From NCBI GenBank assembly GCA_028673005.1, contig CM054114.1, forward strand, positions 9,889,108-9,953,107: DNA of 64,000 bases, read 5' to 3'. This document shows, piece after piece, positions 25,885 to 37,140 of this stretch (the first letter of the stretch is position 1; each line of letters starts with the position of its first letter). The notes under the pieces were generated by a model. The model was not told the origin of the DNA. It saw nothing but the letters and a program-made list of their open reading frames with translations, and made no database searches. Source of the DNA: Tanypteryx hageni. Its lineage: Eukaryota; Arthropoda; Insecta; Odonata; Petaluridae. A program made the translations under genes and the position numbers.

Positions 25885-26695
25885 CACGGTGACCAGATTC
25901 TAAGGAAGTAAAACCGGGATATAACACGATCTGAACAGGAAAATCCGGGACACAATCGAAAAAATCCGGGACAACCTGAATTTTCGTATCTTTTTAATGA
26001 TATGTACTTAAATTTATAGTAAATAAGATTCGCAAATACAGAACACAATTTTGTTCAATGTATTAACAAATAATTTCAATTAAATGAATATGTAAAAAAT
26101 CTTACAACACAATATATCACCATTTAAAGATAACAGTTACTTTAATGACAAATAATAAAGTTAAATATATGAATAACATTGAAGATAAAATAACACTATA
26201 TGGTATCTATTTCATTTTATATAAATTTATATAATTTTTCATTAATTATTTAGATTATTTATCATCAGAAAAAAAATTGAAAATTTCTATTTAATTTAAA
26301 CACACATAATACAATGGTATATATTGTTTTAACGTTAAGACTGTTTTGTTTCTAAGATCATACAACATTTATTTTCGAAATATTCTTTCTACATGTGCAA
26401 TATGTGCCTGAAACACAAACACAATTTCTTCATCTCTGTGGTCTGCTCTTGAATTTCTATGCCGAAAATAAGAATACCACCGATTGTAACAAGATTTAAT
26501 AAACAATTTTTGTATTTTCCATATAGTGTGGTTCCGATTAACACATTTATGAAATTTTTGTGGCGAGGAGATTTTGTGAAGCAGAAACAAAAAATCCGGG
26601 ACAAATGGGTGACCTGAAGAACTTTATTCGGAAAACGGGACGTTAAGTCAAAATCCGGGATAGTCTCGAAATTTCCGTGACTTCTGGTCACCCTG
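25885..26695 (-). mobile_element. hAT element relic with perfect 8-bp target duplication
   Basis: 811-bp element. The left end reads CACGGTGACCAGA and the right end, on the minus strand, CAGGGTGACCAGA. It is flanked by an exact octamer, GCCTAGTC, at 25877-25884 and 26696-26703, the target-site duplication size of hAT elements. Subterminal copies of AATCCGGGA occur at about 25942, 25962, 26592 and 26652. The AT-rich centre has a minus-strand frame (26590-26369) ending in AHVERIF, which resembles the hAT C-terminal dimerisation segment; if so, the transposase ran on the minus strand and is now mostly deleted and frameshifted. The exact duplication suggests a younger insertion than the other hAT copies, while the interior is decayed, so it probably moved as a non-autonomous copy. 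Confidence 0.85.
26369..26590 (-). pseudogene. Possible hAT transposase C-terminal remnant
   Basis: 73-residue frame inside the hAT relic. Only its last residues (VFVFQAHIAHVERIF) look like the conserved C-terminal region of hAT transposases, where a hydrophobic stretch precedes a VER(V/I)FS-type motif; a stop follows soon after. The rest has no recognisable match by eye. An overlapping minus frame (26389-26691) reads the same DNA in another frame. This is a weak call resting on one short motif and its location within a hAT element. Confidence 0.3.
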
Positions 26696-26777
26696 GCCTA
26701 GTCGGAGAAATCATCGAGCGGGTCGCTTTTCTTTTGGGGCGAGTAGAAAATGGATCGATGGCAGAAGGTGTACCGTC

Positions 26778-26905
26778 AATTCGTCGCATGACAAATTCGT
26801 CGCAAGACAAATTCGTCGCATGGCGAATTCATCGCAAGACAAATTCGTCGCATGGCAAATTTGTTGCATGGCACATTCGTCGCAAGAAAATTTCATCGCA
26901 AATTC
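26778..26905. repeat. 16-bp tandem repeat, eight units
   Basis: Eight consecutive 16-bp units of consensus AATTCGTCGCAWGRCA. Units tend to alternate between a CATG and a CAAG version, suggesting growth as 32-bp dimers. Later units are more diverged. The repeat begins about 75 bp right of the hAT relic and may be unrelated to it. Confidence 0.9.
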
Positions 26906-27330
26906 AGGAATTTGGCAGGAATACTTAAGTCTCGTATTAAAAGTCAATGACGAAAAAATCCAGAAAAATCTCCGGGGTTCGAATCCAGGGGTGCCACGCG
27001 AGGGTCGCAGGGTGGGGTCAGTCGAAGAGGCGGATACGATCGCCGCCACTCGAGTGCCAGATGAGTTGCGGTCTCCACTTCGTACCCCGGCCGCACGTCT
27101 CCTTTCCGCCACTCCTGGTACCTTTCTTGGGCGAGACTTGCCTCGAGGGGCGTGATGCCAACCTGCCTCTTCCGCCTACTCTCGCAGAAACCTCAAATAC
27201 GCTCGGCCCATTATCCCTTTACCAGATTCTCCTCCTGGAACTTCGACCAACGCGCTCTTGTTTCATCCGCCAAGAGAACGAAGTTGTGGCTCCGTAGAGT
27301 TTTCCGGTTGTCAGGAAGAAAACACCTTTT
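26906..27330. other. CpG-rich block
   Basis: GC-rich non-repetitive block. A B-box-like GGTTCGAATCC occurs at about 26974-26984 but I could not find a matching A box or cloverleaf. Frames are open on both strands without domains. Confidence 0.4.
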
Positions 27331-27480
27331 AAAAACTCCACCTTCGGTTGGAATTAGCGCGTCGCTTTAAAATCAATGACTGCTCTTTATTTGTCATCTT
27401 GAAAATGTACTCAAAAGAATAGTTAGAAATTATTCATAACGAAACACAAGAAGTAATTTTCCACAGTATATTTTTCCTTA
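27331..27480. other. AT-rich flank
   Basis: AT-rich flank leading into the half copy of the foldback module; nothing else recognised. Confidence 0.45.
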
Positions 27481-27522
27481 CGACCGGTTTCATTATGATA
27501 CGGCATCGTCTAGTGATAGGTG
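27481..27522. mobile_element. Half copy of the foldback module
   Basis: Reads CGACCGGTTTC on the plus strand. On the minus strand it gives a GACGATGCCG...ATGAAACCGGTCG arrangement, like one arm of the elements at 14196 and 30526. The other arm is not visible, so this is a truncated or decayed copy. Confidence 0.5.
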
Positions 27523-29400
27523 AGGGTCCATATAGTAAAGAAAAGGGGGAGGGGGAAGGGATTAAATTATAATATATAGAAACATTGGAGCGGATTAAGT
27601 ACGTGAGTTCTCCATGCTCTCCAATGCCTTGAAAACATAATGCTGTGAATTGATATAATTTTGGTATAGGAAGATGGACACAAAATAATTAATCTATAAC
27701 TAGTACCGAACCCACCTTTTCACTGCGGAAAATTTCGAGAATCTTTAAGAGGTTTTGCATTTTTATATATGTTTACATTGGCATCTAACATTAAAACACA
27801 CGTATTTACGAACAGAAAACAAAAATCAATTAAATTGTTGTTATAAAAATTTCTCTATAAACAATATTCCTGATCGTTGGGCGTGTAAACGGTTTTATTA
27901 CTTCCAAATGACTGAAATCGCGTAGTGATGACAATACTGCATACAGATTTCCTTGGGGAAATATTAGCCGCGTTATGAAGAGCCCAATTTTATTCAGTGT
28001 TGTATTTAATGTTATTACAAAGACTTGCATTTACTACCTTCTTTTCAAATTCAATAGCAAACCGCAACCTGACTGCAACAATATCATATCAGCCTCTACA
28101 TGCTACTTTGAAATTCACCAACGTGGTCGCAGGAGACACAATACACCAAAACGTGGTATTAACAGTCTTGTACCAGTGTCTGTGACAGCCGGCATGATGG
28201 TCGTATGAAGTGACTGTTACAAGACCGATTCCACTACGCTTTGCATCCATCTTTTCCTTCAAAGGTATCTAAAATATTTCTATATGCAATGGAAGGACGA
28301 AAGCGGGGAAGAGGAAAATAAGGAAGAATTGTTGACAACGTGAAAGCTTTCGGTTTTTTCGGATCCAAAACTAATTTATGAGATAGTTAGGATCGGGTTC
28401 AAATTCTTTTAGAAATAAAAATTTCTCGTTTCCAATTTGATTCACAATTTAAATGAAAAATATTCTACACTAAATCCATTGCGGTAAAATGGTGGAAAGA
28501 ATGGTTACTGAAATCGAGACCTGAATTATTTCCTGAGATTTTTGATTTTTCCAAGTCATAACCTTAATGCACCTCATGTCTTATATTACGTAATTATAGC
28601 GGGAAGTGCCTAAAGTGTGAAGGCCACGGTTGGTAAAGACAGCAACTCGATTTTTTTAATTCATACTATGATTCATGAAACTTATCGAATATGGTACATT
28701 GTAAGTCTTTTTATGTAATTTTGTCAGTGACATGAAATTTTATATGGAGAGTTGGTCTATTTATTATAGCTATAGTATAGAAGAATGCTTCAATGGGAAT
28801 ATTTAAAAGAATGTTTCCTCCTGACTATGGCGGTAGAATCCGTTTGCAAGACATTCTAGCCAATTATACTCTTATTAAATTCATATGCGTACGTTTCTAT
28901 CTTTTATGACATAATTATTTTTGTTCAATTGAATTTGTTGAGTAAAGACTTAAATGACGCCAAGTTAGAATATTTCATTCAATGTAGTTGTATAAACAGT
29001 GTTTGTAATTATAACGAAATTATAATTCGGGCATTCTAATGCCTTCAATGCGTAAAACGGAAATACAATAAAACAGTTAATATAAGATTTTAATATTTAC
29101 GAAAATTAACGCTTTGTTTAGATAAAAAATTATTGATGTGACTTATTCAGAAAAAAGATCGAGCATTTAAAGTGGCTATCAAGGATTAACACTGAATATA
29201 AACAGTCATTTGATCACATTATTTAGTTTGGTAAAATTATGATAGTTATGTTAATTAGTTTCATAACTGTAGGAGTGGATTGTTAAGGATTGAAGGTAAG
29301 AAAATAATGTACTTAATCTGGTTTACATATTTTCTATCCCTTTTCAAAGCATAATGAGCTAGCACTATATTTTGAATTTTATAGAAAGGGATGTCTATCG
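27523..29400. other. AT-rich non-coding stretch
   Basis: A short G-rich purine run lies at about 27540-27560; otherwise about 1.9 kb of AT-rich sequence with nothing recognised. Confidence 0.5.
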
Positions 29401-30420
29401 ACCATAGCACGTCCAGCAGAGAGGATGCGTTGTTTAGAATTTATATTTATGTTTATAAATCCTATAGGGATTCCGATACACTTCGCGGTAATCCAGATCC
29501 AACCATCTCAGGAGAGAAGAAAGCTCACGCTCATAGAGTGGACGCAAGGTAGGAAGTGACATGCCTCTTACTGTCTTCCCTCCCTCTCCCTCCTCCCTCT
29601 CCTTCCCCCCTCCATCAGCCTCCCTCCCCCACCTCCCCCCCCCCAATGGCCCCCGGCATCAAGCACACCTGGCAGCGAGCCGGATCGATTCCTTCGAGAG
29701 AGGAGAGTAATGGCCCTGTGAAGAGGAGTGGAAGGAGAAAGAGAGAGAGAGAGATGGAATTTCTGTCTGTAACGAGAGGAAGAAGAGGCAAGCGAGGCGT
29801 AGAGAGAGAGAGAGAGAGAAACCTGTTCTGCTAACTTTCCCACAGTCGCGAGATCTGCCTCCCTTCTATCTGCCGTCCGCTGGCCGTTTTGTGAGAGGAG
29901 TTTGGGAAGGTGGGAGATAGGTGGAGGGAGGTGCGGCGGATAAGATGAATGCTCTACGGAGGGAATGGCACGAGGATACGAAAGGGGCGGGAGGGAAAGG
30001 GTTCGGGAGAAGAAGGGTCGGTGGGAAAGACAGGTTCCGTGGGAAGTGGACATTTGAAGGCCTCTGGTCGAGGGATGAAAGGCGGTCTGTGCGGGGAGTG
30101 TGAGGGGAGGGGGACGGGGAGATTCCGGTACCCGCACTATCTCCAAAATGCCGCGAAGGGTTAAGGGACCGCGGTGCACGGTGCGGAGTACTCGTGTACT
30201 CGCGTCGGAGAGGTAGTCTGGGGTGCGAGGCTAATGCGAAGCTTTGCTGATTCCATGTGTCACGTATTTTGCCTTCAATGGGCGCGCGATTGGGTGTCTG
30301 TATGTTTGAATAATGAACGAGTAAGGTTGTTCCTCGCGGAGGAAGGAAGGACGAAGGGTTCGGTGTCCAAACTGACAAACCCCAAACGATGCATGTATGG
30401 AACGAGCGAGATTATTTAGT
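29401..30420. other. GC-rich block with pyrimidine-to-purine switch
   Basis: Pyrimidine-rich at 29565-29650, then purine-rich with short (GA)n runs at 29735-29820 and G/A-rich sequence to about 30120, with CpGs throughout. Frames of up to 203 residues on the minus strand are proline/serine-rich and lack domains. Confidence 0.45.
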
Positions 30421-30525
30421 TACTACGGTGATTTTTCCATCCAATTTTCAAGATGTTTCTACATGGAAATTTATCACTTTATATAATCTAAGAGCAGAAG
30501 GCGTAAGTTTGTGGTATCGTTCCAA

Positions 30526-30702
30526 AGTATTAACAAGGAAATGCGCCTTGAAAGTTCCATAATTTGTATTTCGATTCACGACCCAGGTTTCGATGCACTA
30601 CATTATCTTCAGGCGATGACGATGTAGTACTACATCGAAACCCAGATCGTGAATCGAAATAAAAACTGCGGAACTGACGAAGCGTTCTTCCTTGTTTATA
30701 CT
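30526..30702. mobile_element. Foldback element, copy 2
   Basis: 177-bp inverted repeat. The outer ends pair AGTATTAACAAGGAA with TTCCTTGTTTATACT. A strong inner arm, TTTCGATTCACGA (about 30569-30581), pairs with TCGTGAATCGAAA (about 30647-30659). The centre contains an extra perfect hairpin, CGATGTAG-TA-CTACATCG, directly preceded by GCGATGA and followed by AAACCC. The arrangement GATGA-hairpin-GAAAC is shared with the copies at 14196 and 27481. No coding capacity. Whether it moves as a MITE or is a retroelement end is not clear. Confidence 0.75.
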
Positions 30703-31398
30703 AAACTTATATAATCATTTGAAAGATAAAATGTGAAGCCATTTTAAGTTCTTTCTCATTCTAAATGAGCATTATATTTTATACTTTGATGATTTTATTC
30801 AAATATATTTAACTGATCAAATTTCATTGTTGATCCGAACAAAACTAAATATCCCCGCTTGAGTGAGGCGAAAAATGTCTGAGTTTTACGATGGGATTTT
30901 TAATTTAAACCGATGATAATACCTAAACATGATAACGTATAATTAATGTCGTATTACCACAAAACAAAGGTTATTGCAAGGTTGTTTTTTTTATTTGCAA
31001 ACAATTTTCTCGTTCTCTAGTTGGAAGAGATGGGAACCAATTAAATTTTCATTTTATTTCTAAACGCAACTGTTCCTAAAGCAGAATTTTATGACAGCCC
31101 TTAATCAGCGGGGATAATGCGTTGATCAGAGCATTGCCGCGAAAAATCTTTATTTGGGTAAAACTTGAACGAGAAGTTTAGATTCTGTATATAAAATTAA
31201 TACACTGCGAAAGAAACACAAAATGAGAAAATTGGAATTATTATTATTATTGGAAATGCAGGATAGGCCTGGACGATAGGCCTCTTGAGACAACGCGGCG
31301 TCTCCGAAAACCCATTTTCCCGTGAGAAACGGAAACTTTCGAATACGGTGCGATAGAGGGAGTCCTTGGCGCCGTTTCACAATGTAATCTGGCGTCCT
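30703..31398. other. AT-rich non-coding stretch
   Basis: AT-rich, with a small GC-richer patch at 31250-31380. Nothing recognised. Confidence 0.5.
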
Positions 31399-31446
31399 TT
31401 CTCTCTCTCTCTCTTTTCTCTCTCTCTCTCTCTCACTCTCTCTCTA
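31399..31446. repeat. Interrupted (CT)n microsatellite
   Basis: CT dinucleotide run with a short TTTT interruption, at the edge of a GC-richer block that extends to about 31830. That block also contains (CA)n at 31600-31612 and (CT)n at 31818-31833. Confidence 0.9.
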
Positions 31447-32400
31447 CGCCGTCTTACATACATATTAATGAGAGCGTCACGTCCCGCATTAGGGGAGTAA
31501 TTGAGAAGAACGCGGGGTGTGCTGCGGGGGAATGTGATTATGAGAGAGATAGAGAACACGGAGGTGTGTGTTGCTAGTTGGCAACTTTCCAACACTACAC
31601 AACACACACACACATGCGTCCCACTCCCACTTCCTACATATTCCCCGCGCATAAGCATCTCCATCTGCCGAGCGCGGTTTATACTCATCAATTTTTAATG
31701 CGATGTTGCGCGAGCCGAGTGTTGCTTCGAGAGAGAAAGAGAGAGATTATGAATGGAATGAACGAAAATCCCGCCGCGGCGAAAGGAGAAAAGACGAAGT
31801 CTCGGAGATGACATCTTTCTCTCTCTCTCTCTCCCCTGCCTGAAAAATAAAAGAAAGGTAAATAAACAAACCGTACTAAGATTCCACGTTGGAATTAACG
31901 GTAATTACAACTTTTTTTATCAGGAATAAAAATAGCGTTTCCGCGTACAATAAATTATTTAGATGACGAGAAAATCTTTTTGAAGTTAATTATGAGCAAA
32001 TAAGGCATATTAAGGCGAAACACTCGAAAAATCTTCCATCCCTATGGGAAAATCGAATGTCCTCACACATTCAAGTATTTTGAAAAAGGTGAAAGATAAC
32101 TAAAAATATGGATTCTAAGTAATAATTTCTATGGAATTACATTTCAGTTTCATTTTGTACGGAGTCTGTTAACTTACTACCTAAAAAGTCTACACTTATA
32201 GAAATGAGAATAAATTTGAGATATTTTATATTACCTTTGCCATAACCTATATTTCTGGTAATTTGCTTCTTTATTCATATATTATTTTGTAACGATCCAT
32301 TTGAAAACGAGCGAAAGAATGTCAAGGGACCAATTTGAATTTCATAGTTTTTTTGATGAAAAATTTTTTATCTGTTTTTGGAAAAAGAGTTCATTTAGAG
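31447..32400. other. GC-richer patch then AT-rich DNA
   Basis: 31447-31840 is GC-richer with CpGs; 31841-32400 is AT-rich. No gene recognised. Confidence 0.45.
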
Positions 32401-33050
32401 TAAAGTTGTGCAGTGGGGGAATTTATGAAGTGTGAAGGGAGATGTGGGTGTTTGCGGGGGGAGCGATGTGTTCCGGAGCCGAAGGTGGTCCTGGGGCGGG
32501 GAGGGGCGAAATGGTTTATGAAATGAAGGGGCAGTTATAAGAGGCATAGCACATCCAACTCGTCCTCTCTCTCTCCTCTTCCCGCAGACTCTCAACCTAA
32601 GGCAATCCTTCATCCGTCTTCTCCACCCTTCCTTCCCCTTCTATGTACACATACCCTCTCGCAGACCTGTCCCAGCTTCCTCCAAACACGCCAATGGTCT
32701 CTCTCCACCCTTACTCTCTCTCTCCTCCCTTTCTCCTCTCTCTCAACATAACCCTTCTCTTCCCTCCCGCTCTCCACCACTTCCTTCCCTAACTCCCAAA
32801 CCTCTCACGCGAGCTCCCCAAACGTTACAGCAACACCTACCTCCCTTCCTCTCTCTCTTCCCACACGATCTCCGTGCCTTCATGTACTCATCCCTTGCCT
32901 TAGATCCCTCTCTTTCCTCCCTCCCTCTTTCTTCCCTCCCTCCCTCTCACTCCCTCTATGCTTCCACCAGCCCCTAACAATGCCTCGCCCACTCTTTCAC
33001 CCTTCTCACTTCCAACCATTTGAAATTCGCTTTCCTGTTTCTTGCCGCAA
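32401..33050. other. Purine-rich to pyrimidine-rich block
   Basis: G-rich at 32410-32530, then a pyrimidine-rich plus strand from about 32555 to 33020 with few purines. No coding evidence. Confidence 0.5.
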
Positions 33051-33480
33051 CCTTAGCAATTTCTCCATTCTTCGTTCTTTTTATTTTGTTACTCATTAGT
33101 ATTTTCTGAATTATTTACGTTTCCGTAATATTATAGCATGACGTTTGTGATTTAAGGAAATTGTCATTCATATCAAACTGAACGTAAACTGTACACTTTC
33201 ACTCGTCGTGTATATTGATTGGTAGCTAATATTGGGGAATCAAATGCCCACATAAACATTGATCTCACTTTAAAAAACAGTAAAAGCGTCCGAGTACCTT
33301 TATTTTCAAGGCCAAAACACCACGATTTGTATTCTTTTCTTTTTTTGTACTTTTTATCTCGTTGCTTCTAAAAAAAACTTAAAGTCGATTAAAACAGCTT
33401 CTTAACGCAGCGTGTTGCATGCTCTTTTACTCTTTATAGATATTGTATCATTCTTCCACGACCTTCATTCGCCGTTTATT
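33051..33480. other. AT-rich non-coding stretch
   Basis: AT-rich; nothing recognised. Confidence 0.5.
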
Positions 33481-34880
33481 TACGAACTCTCTCTCTCGTC
33501 CCTTCCTTCCTTCCTTCTCCTATTCCTATTTCCCAGCAAACAAAAGGCGTTACACTTTCAAATTCCTCCTTCGCATTTAAATCTCCTCCCTCTACGTCCC
33601 CTTCCTTCCTTTCCATTTATTCCGAGATACTTCTCAACTCTCCACTTTGCCTCTCTCTCTCAATTCCTTCTCCCTTTCCCACCTCTCTGCTCTTCCACCT
33701 CCTCCGCCTCCCTGCCCTCCTTGAAATCCTCCGTATTTGCTTTCCGATGCGCACCCTTCCTTTAATCTCCAACCCCTCCTTAACTCCCGCCTTCCCGACC
33801 CTCTCCCTCCCACCTCCTCCTTCCTACCTCCTCCCTCCCACCTCCTCCCTCCCCCCTCCTCTCTCCCACCTCCTCCCTTCCACCTCCCTCGTCCAAATAT
33901 TCCTTCCCTCAACATTTCCCTTCTCCCCACACCCAACCCCACTTCCCCGTCTCATCTAGCGCGCTGCAATTACGGTATTACTCAGACTGTTTGCACGATA
34001 CCATTCGTATATGAAAACCGCGGTTTCCCCGTCCTCCAACTCTCTCTCTCTCTCCCCCTTCCTCTCTCCTTCTCCTCTCCCTTCTCCGGAGAGATTATAA
34101 TAAACACGGCGGATCCTCTCCTCGTCCCTCCTCTTTTAACGCCGACTAATTTCCTTCCATCTTGTATACGAAGCACGTGGTCGATTAATTGCTCCGCAGG
34201 GCGTGCGTGGGATTCAAGGAGAGGAGGGAAGAAGAACGTCGCCCCAATCCCTCGTTCCTCTTTCTTCCCAATCCCTCTCTCTCTTTACGGAGTGCCTCAA
34301 CACATACACACACATGCGCACACTCACACGTACATATATACGTACAAGCTCAAACACATACGTACACTCGATCACGGCCAAGTGGACACGTTCGTTTGGG
34401 TTCACCCGGCTGTACATCGAAGCTCTTCCTTCGCTCTCTCTCTCTGTTTCTCACTCTCCTTTCCGACCCTTCTATAGGAGAGAATTGCCTCGGATTCCCT
34501 CCCTCTCACTCCTTCTAACCCTTTCTCTCTCTCTCTCTTTGTCTCTACTAACTCCTCCCTCTTCTCATCTCATCTCCTCATATCCAACTCGGGTTCAGAA
34601 GTCAGGACGCAGACCCGACCGACACCCCCTCCTCTCCCTCTCCATCCCTCTCTCCCTCCTCTCTCCTCCAACTCTGCTCGACGTTCCCCGAGGCTCAAGG
34701 ATTTTCAGCGGCGGAAACCTTATCTGGGTTTGCCGTGTTCAATGTCTCTCCCTCCCTTTTAGTCTTCCCTCTCTCTCTCTCTCCCTTCACTCCACTCTCA
34801 CTCCCTCTCTCTATTTCTCTCTCCTCCATTCCTCCGCCATCTATCCTCTTCCATATTCCAGCGCCGCCTTCGCAGAACGG
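33481..34880. other. 1.4-kb pyrimidine-rich block with CCCACCTCCTCCCT repeat
   Basis: One of the longest one-sided CT blocks. A short degenerate tandem of CCCACCTCCTCCCT-type units lies at about 33808-33895, a CA/TA-rich run at 34300-34370, and (CT)n runs at 34040, 34435, 34525 and 34772. Frames of 226-246 residues on the plus strand are Ser/Leu/Pro-rich and overlap one another, so they are treated as artefacts. Confidence 0.55.
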
Positions 34881-35075
34881 TGAAAATTTCTGGTTTTTAT
34901 AGTTGGGGTCTTGAGTTCGAGTCGAGTCCCTAAAATTAACTGCTGCGCCCGTATTTGATTTTGATAATATGTTCGACAGGAAATGAACTTTTGCGCTGCG
35001 ATGATGCCGCGTTTTAAAATAAATAAATGCAAGTGAAGGAAGAATTGCGGTTCAAGTTACATTCCTTATTTGAGA
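34881..35075. other. Short unique flank of the Helitron
   Basis: Mixed sequence with nothing recognised. Confidence 0.4.
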
Positions 35076-35638
35076 CTAGATGAAAGTACCCGGCGTTGCT
35101 CGGGTTTTCAAGTCAAGACAAAAATATTGAGTAAGCATTGAAAGCACGCATTATTTACGCATTTAGTATAAGGATTGTGGCGACAATACAATCTCAAGGT
35201 TTAACAATGACACGGTGAGCAAGTCAACACATCGTTAAAAAGCTTAAATTTTTCCAATAAATATGATTTTAATGTAGAAATTGAGCGATTTTGTATTGTT
35301 GGCAAATGTGACGACAGGAATAGGAAACATAATATATTTTTCTTTAAAACGGTCCAGTTTGAATAATCGTAGGTCAATTCCTTCTAATTTTAATTAGCAA
35401 AAGAGTAAAAGCCTGTAAGTCGAAAAATCGATTTTTACGTGTTATCTTATAAGAAATGGCACCCTCCTCAACTTCCCCCTTCCCCAAAAATTGAAATTCT
35501 GGCCCAGAGGTGCACATCCTCATGGCCTCATTAGTAAGTGTACCAAGTTTTAAGTCTCTAAGTTTCTTTGTTTGGAGTTACAGCGTCAACACACAAACAC
35601 ACACGCGCACAAATACACATTTTATTTTATTTATATGA
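35076..35638 (-). mobile_element. Non-autonomous Helitron, minus strand
   Basis: 563-bp element. On the minus strand its 3' end reads a short hairpin, ACCCGAGCAACGCCGGGT (plus-strand 35088-35105; 5-bp stem ACCCG/CGGGT), then 8 bases, then CTAG followed by a host T: the CTRR-T end of Helitrons. The 5' end reads TCATATAAATAAAAT after a host A, fitting insertion between A and T with no target duplication. The ACCCGGCGTTGCTCGGGT core is a very common arthropod repeat end. The interior carries a CA-rich run (35588-35618) but no Rep/helicase coding sequence, so the copy depended on another element. Confidence 0.75.
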
Positions 35639-36565
35639 TTATGACGTCATCATAAGATTGCATCTTTGGTTATGATCGACTGTCTCATATTGTAGTCCAT
35701 AAATTTCCTTTAAAAGCATTATTTCAATTCTATGTAATAATATGTTTCCCATTTAAAAGCGGTGGACTCGCCATTGCAGCTGGTATTTCCCATTGTTAAA
35801 TACCAGAAAAGTATCCCAGATTTATGAATTAAAAAGAATTGTTCGCTCTCATTCCACACGGATTTGAATTCTGCACTCTAAAGATATAAGCTTCGGTTTT
35901 TCATCTACATGACTGTTTATTTCTAAAGCTCATATTAATTTTGATTACTTTAAAAATGTAAATGTATAATGTCTTAAACCGATATCATGTTTTTTATAGG
36001 AGTAGAAATCAAACAAAGGAAAATGAAACCGATTACTTCCCAATTCTAGATCGACCAAATTTTCGTCATAGGTAGCCCTTACATAGGCCAATCTATCCTG
36101 AAAATTCGGCTTCTCGATGTTCTAGGATTCCAGAGATTTTATCCGAAAAATGTACGGACGGACAAACTGAATACATAAGCTATTTTTAAAAGAAAAATAG
36201 CACCAATTATCGGGAACTTGTGACTTAAAATTTCGGAGGAGTTAAGGGATGGTGTGGACAAAGCTATTGTAAAAAATAAGAATATATCAGTTGATATGTA
36301 CCAACGATTATTTGGCACATTTTTTGAGCTACGGTAAATTCTTTGAAAGCGATGTTATTCTTGTAATTTAATAATTTAATCTGACAAATCATCTGGGTCT
36401 CACTGTTTGTGTATCTTAATTAAATTTCTTAAGATTTATAATAAGACAAAGGCGATATTTTTTTCTATATGAAGATGTAAAATAATGCGACGCGAGTTAT
36501 TCCTTAAAAGATAATTTAAATACATACATTGTTTTCAACTTGCATTTGTTCCCGTTTTTTGCCCG

Positions 36566-36566
<1 letters not shown>
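35639..36566. other. AT-rich non-coding stretch
   Basis: AT-rich; nothing recognised. Confidence 0.5.

Positions 36567-36603
<37 letters not shown>
36567..36603. repeat. (TA)n microsatellite
   Basis: About 18 TA units in AT-rich surroundings. Confidence 0.95.
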
Positions 36604-36606
<3 letters not shown>

Positions 36607-37140
36607 TATTACATGAGTAAAGATCATAATCAACTGCATTTTAGTATTAAAATAAAAATAATTTGTGATGTAATTTCTTTCTTTATGCCCTAAAACTTTC
36701 TGCTTTTCCTGTAACTTTACATAAATATTTTATTCAAAAACATTTACCTCGATTTAATTTGTCACAGATATCAATGGATTTCACAACATATTAAATTAAA
36801 AATAACATTTAAAAATTCTTATACCTTGTTTCTTCATATTAAAAGTTCATTCAGTTATATATAACACAGGAGTACATTTTGTGTGTAATTTCGCCCGTAT
36901 CAATTGATTACCTGCGTTCAGTGTTGTAAGAATAAAATGGAAAATTTTCGCATTAAGTAGTTTCATACCAGATAAGAGCAAAAGTAAACAGGGAAAATAT
37001 ATGTATCTTTCAGAATAATGTTAAAAAATGAACCCATTTTTCAAAAGGGTTTGACCAAACTGTATCTACATCATTGCCCTATTTGCTAATCCCTTCCCTC
37101 CTCCTTATGCGATTGCCTCTATTCTCAAAACGGATAAAGA
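36604..37140. other. AT-rich non-coding stretch
   Basis: AT-rich; nothing recognised. Confidence 0.5.

Noticed and set aside
26778..26905. Regular repeats considered as a CRISPR-like array
   Set aside because: Units are contiguous with no spacers and the window is eukaryotic; it is a tandem repeat.
26974..26984. GGTTCGAATCC, a perfect B box
   Set aside because: No A box at the right distance and no cloverleaf stems; likely chance.
27830..28208. Small frames on both strands considered as possible exons
   Set aside because: AT-rich, mutually overlapping and without domains.
33737..34883. Overlapping frames of 246 and 226 residues
   Set aside because: Two frames of one strand are open over the same CT-rich DNA, which is typical of low complexity and not of a gene.
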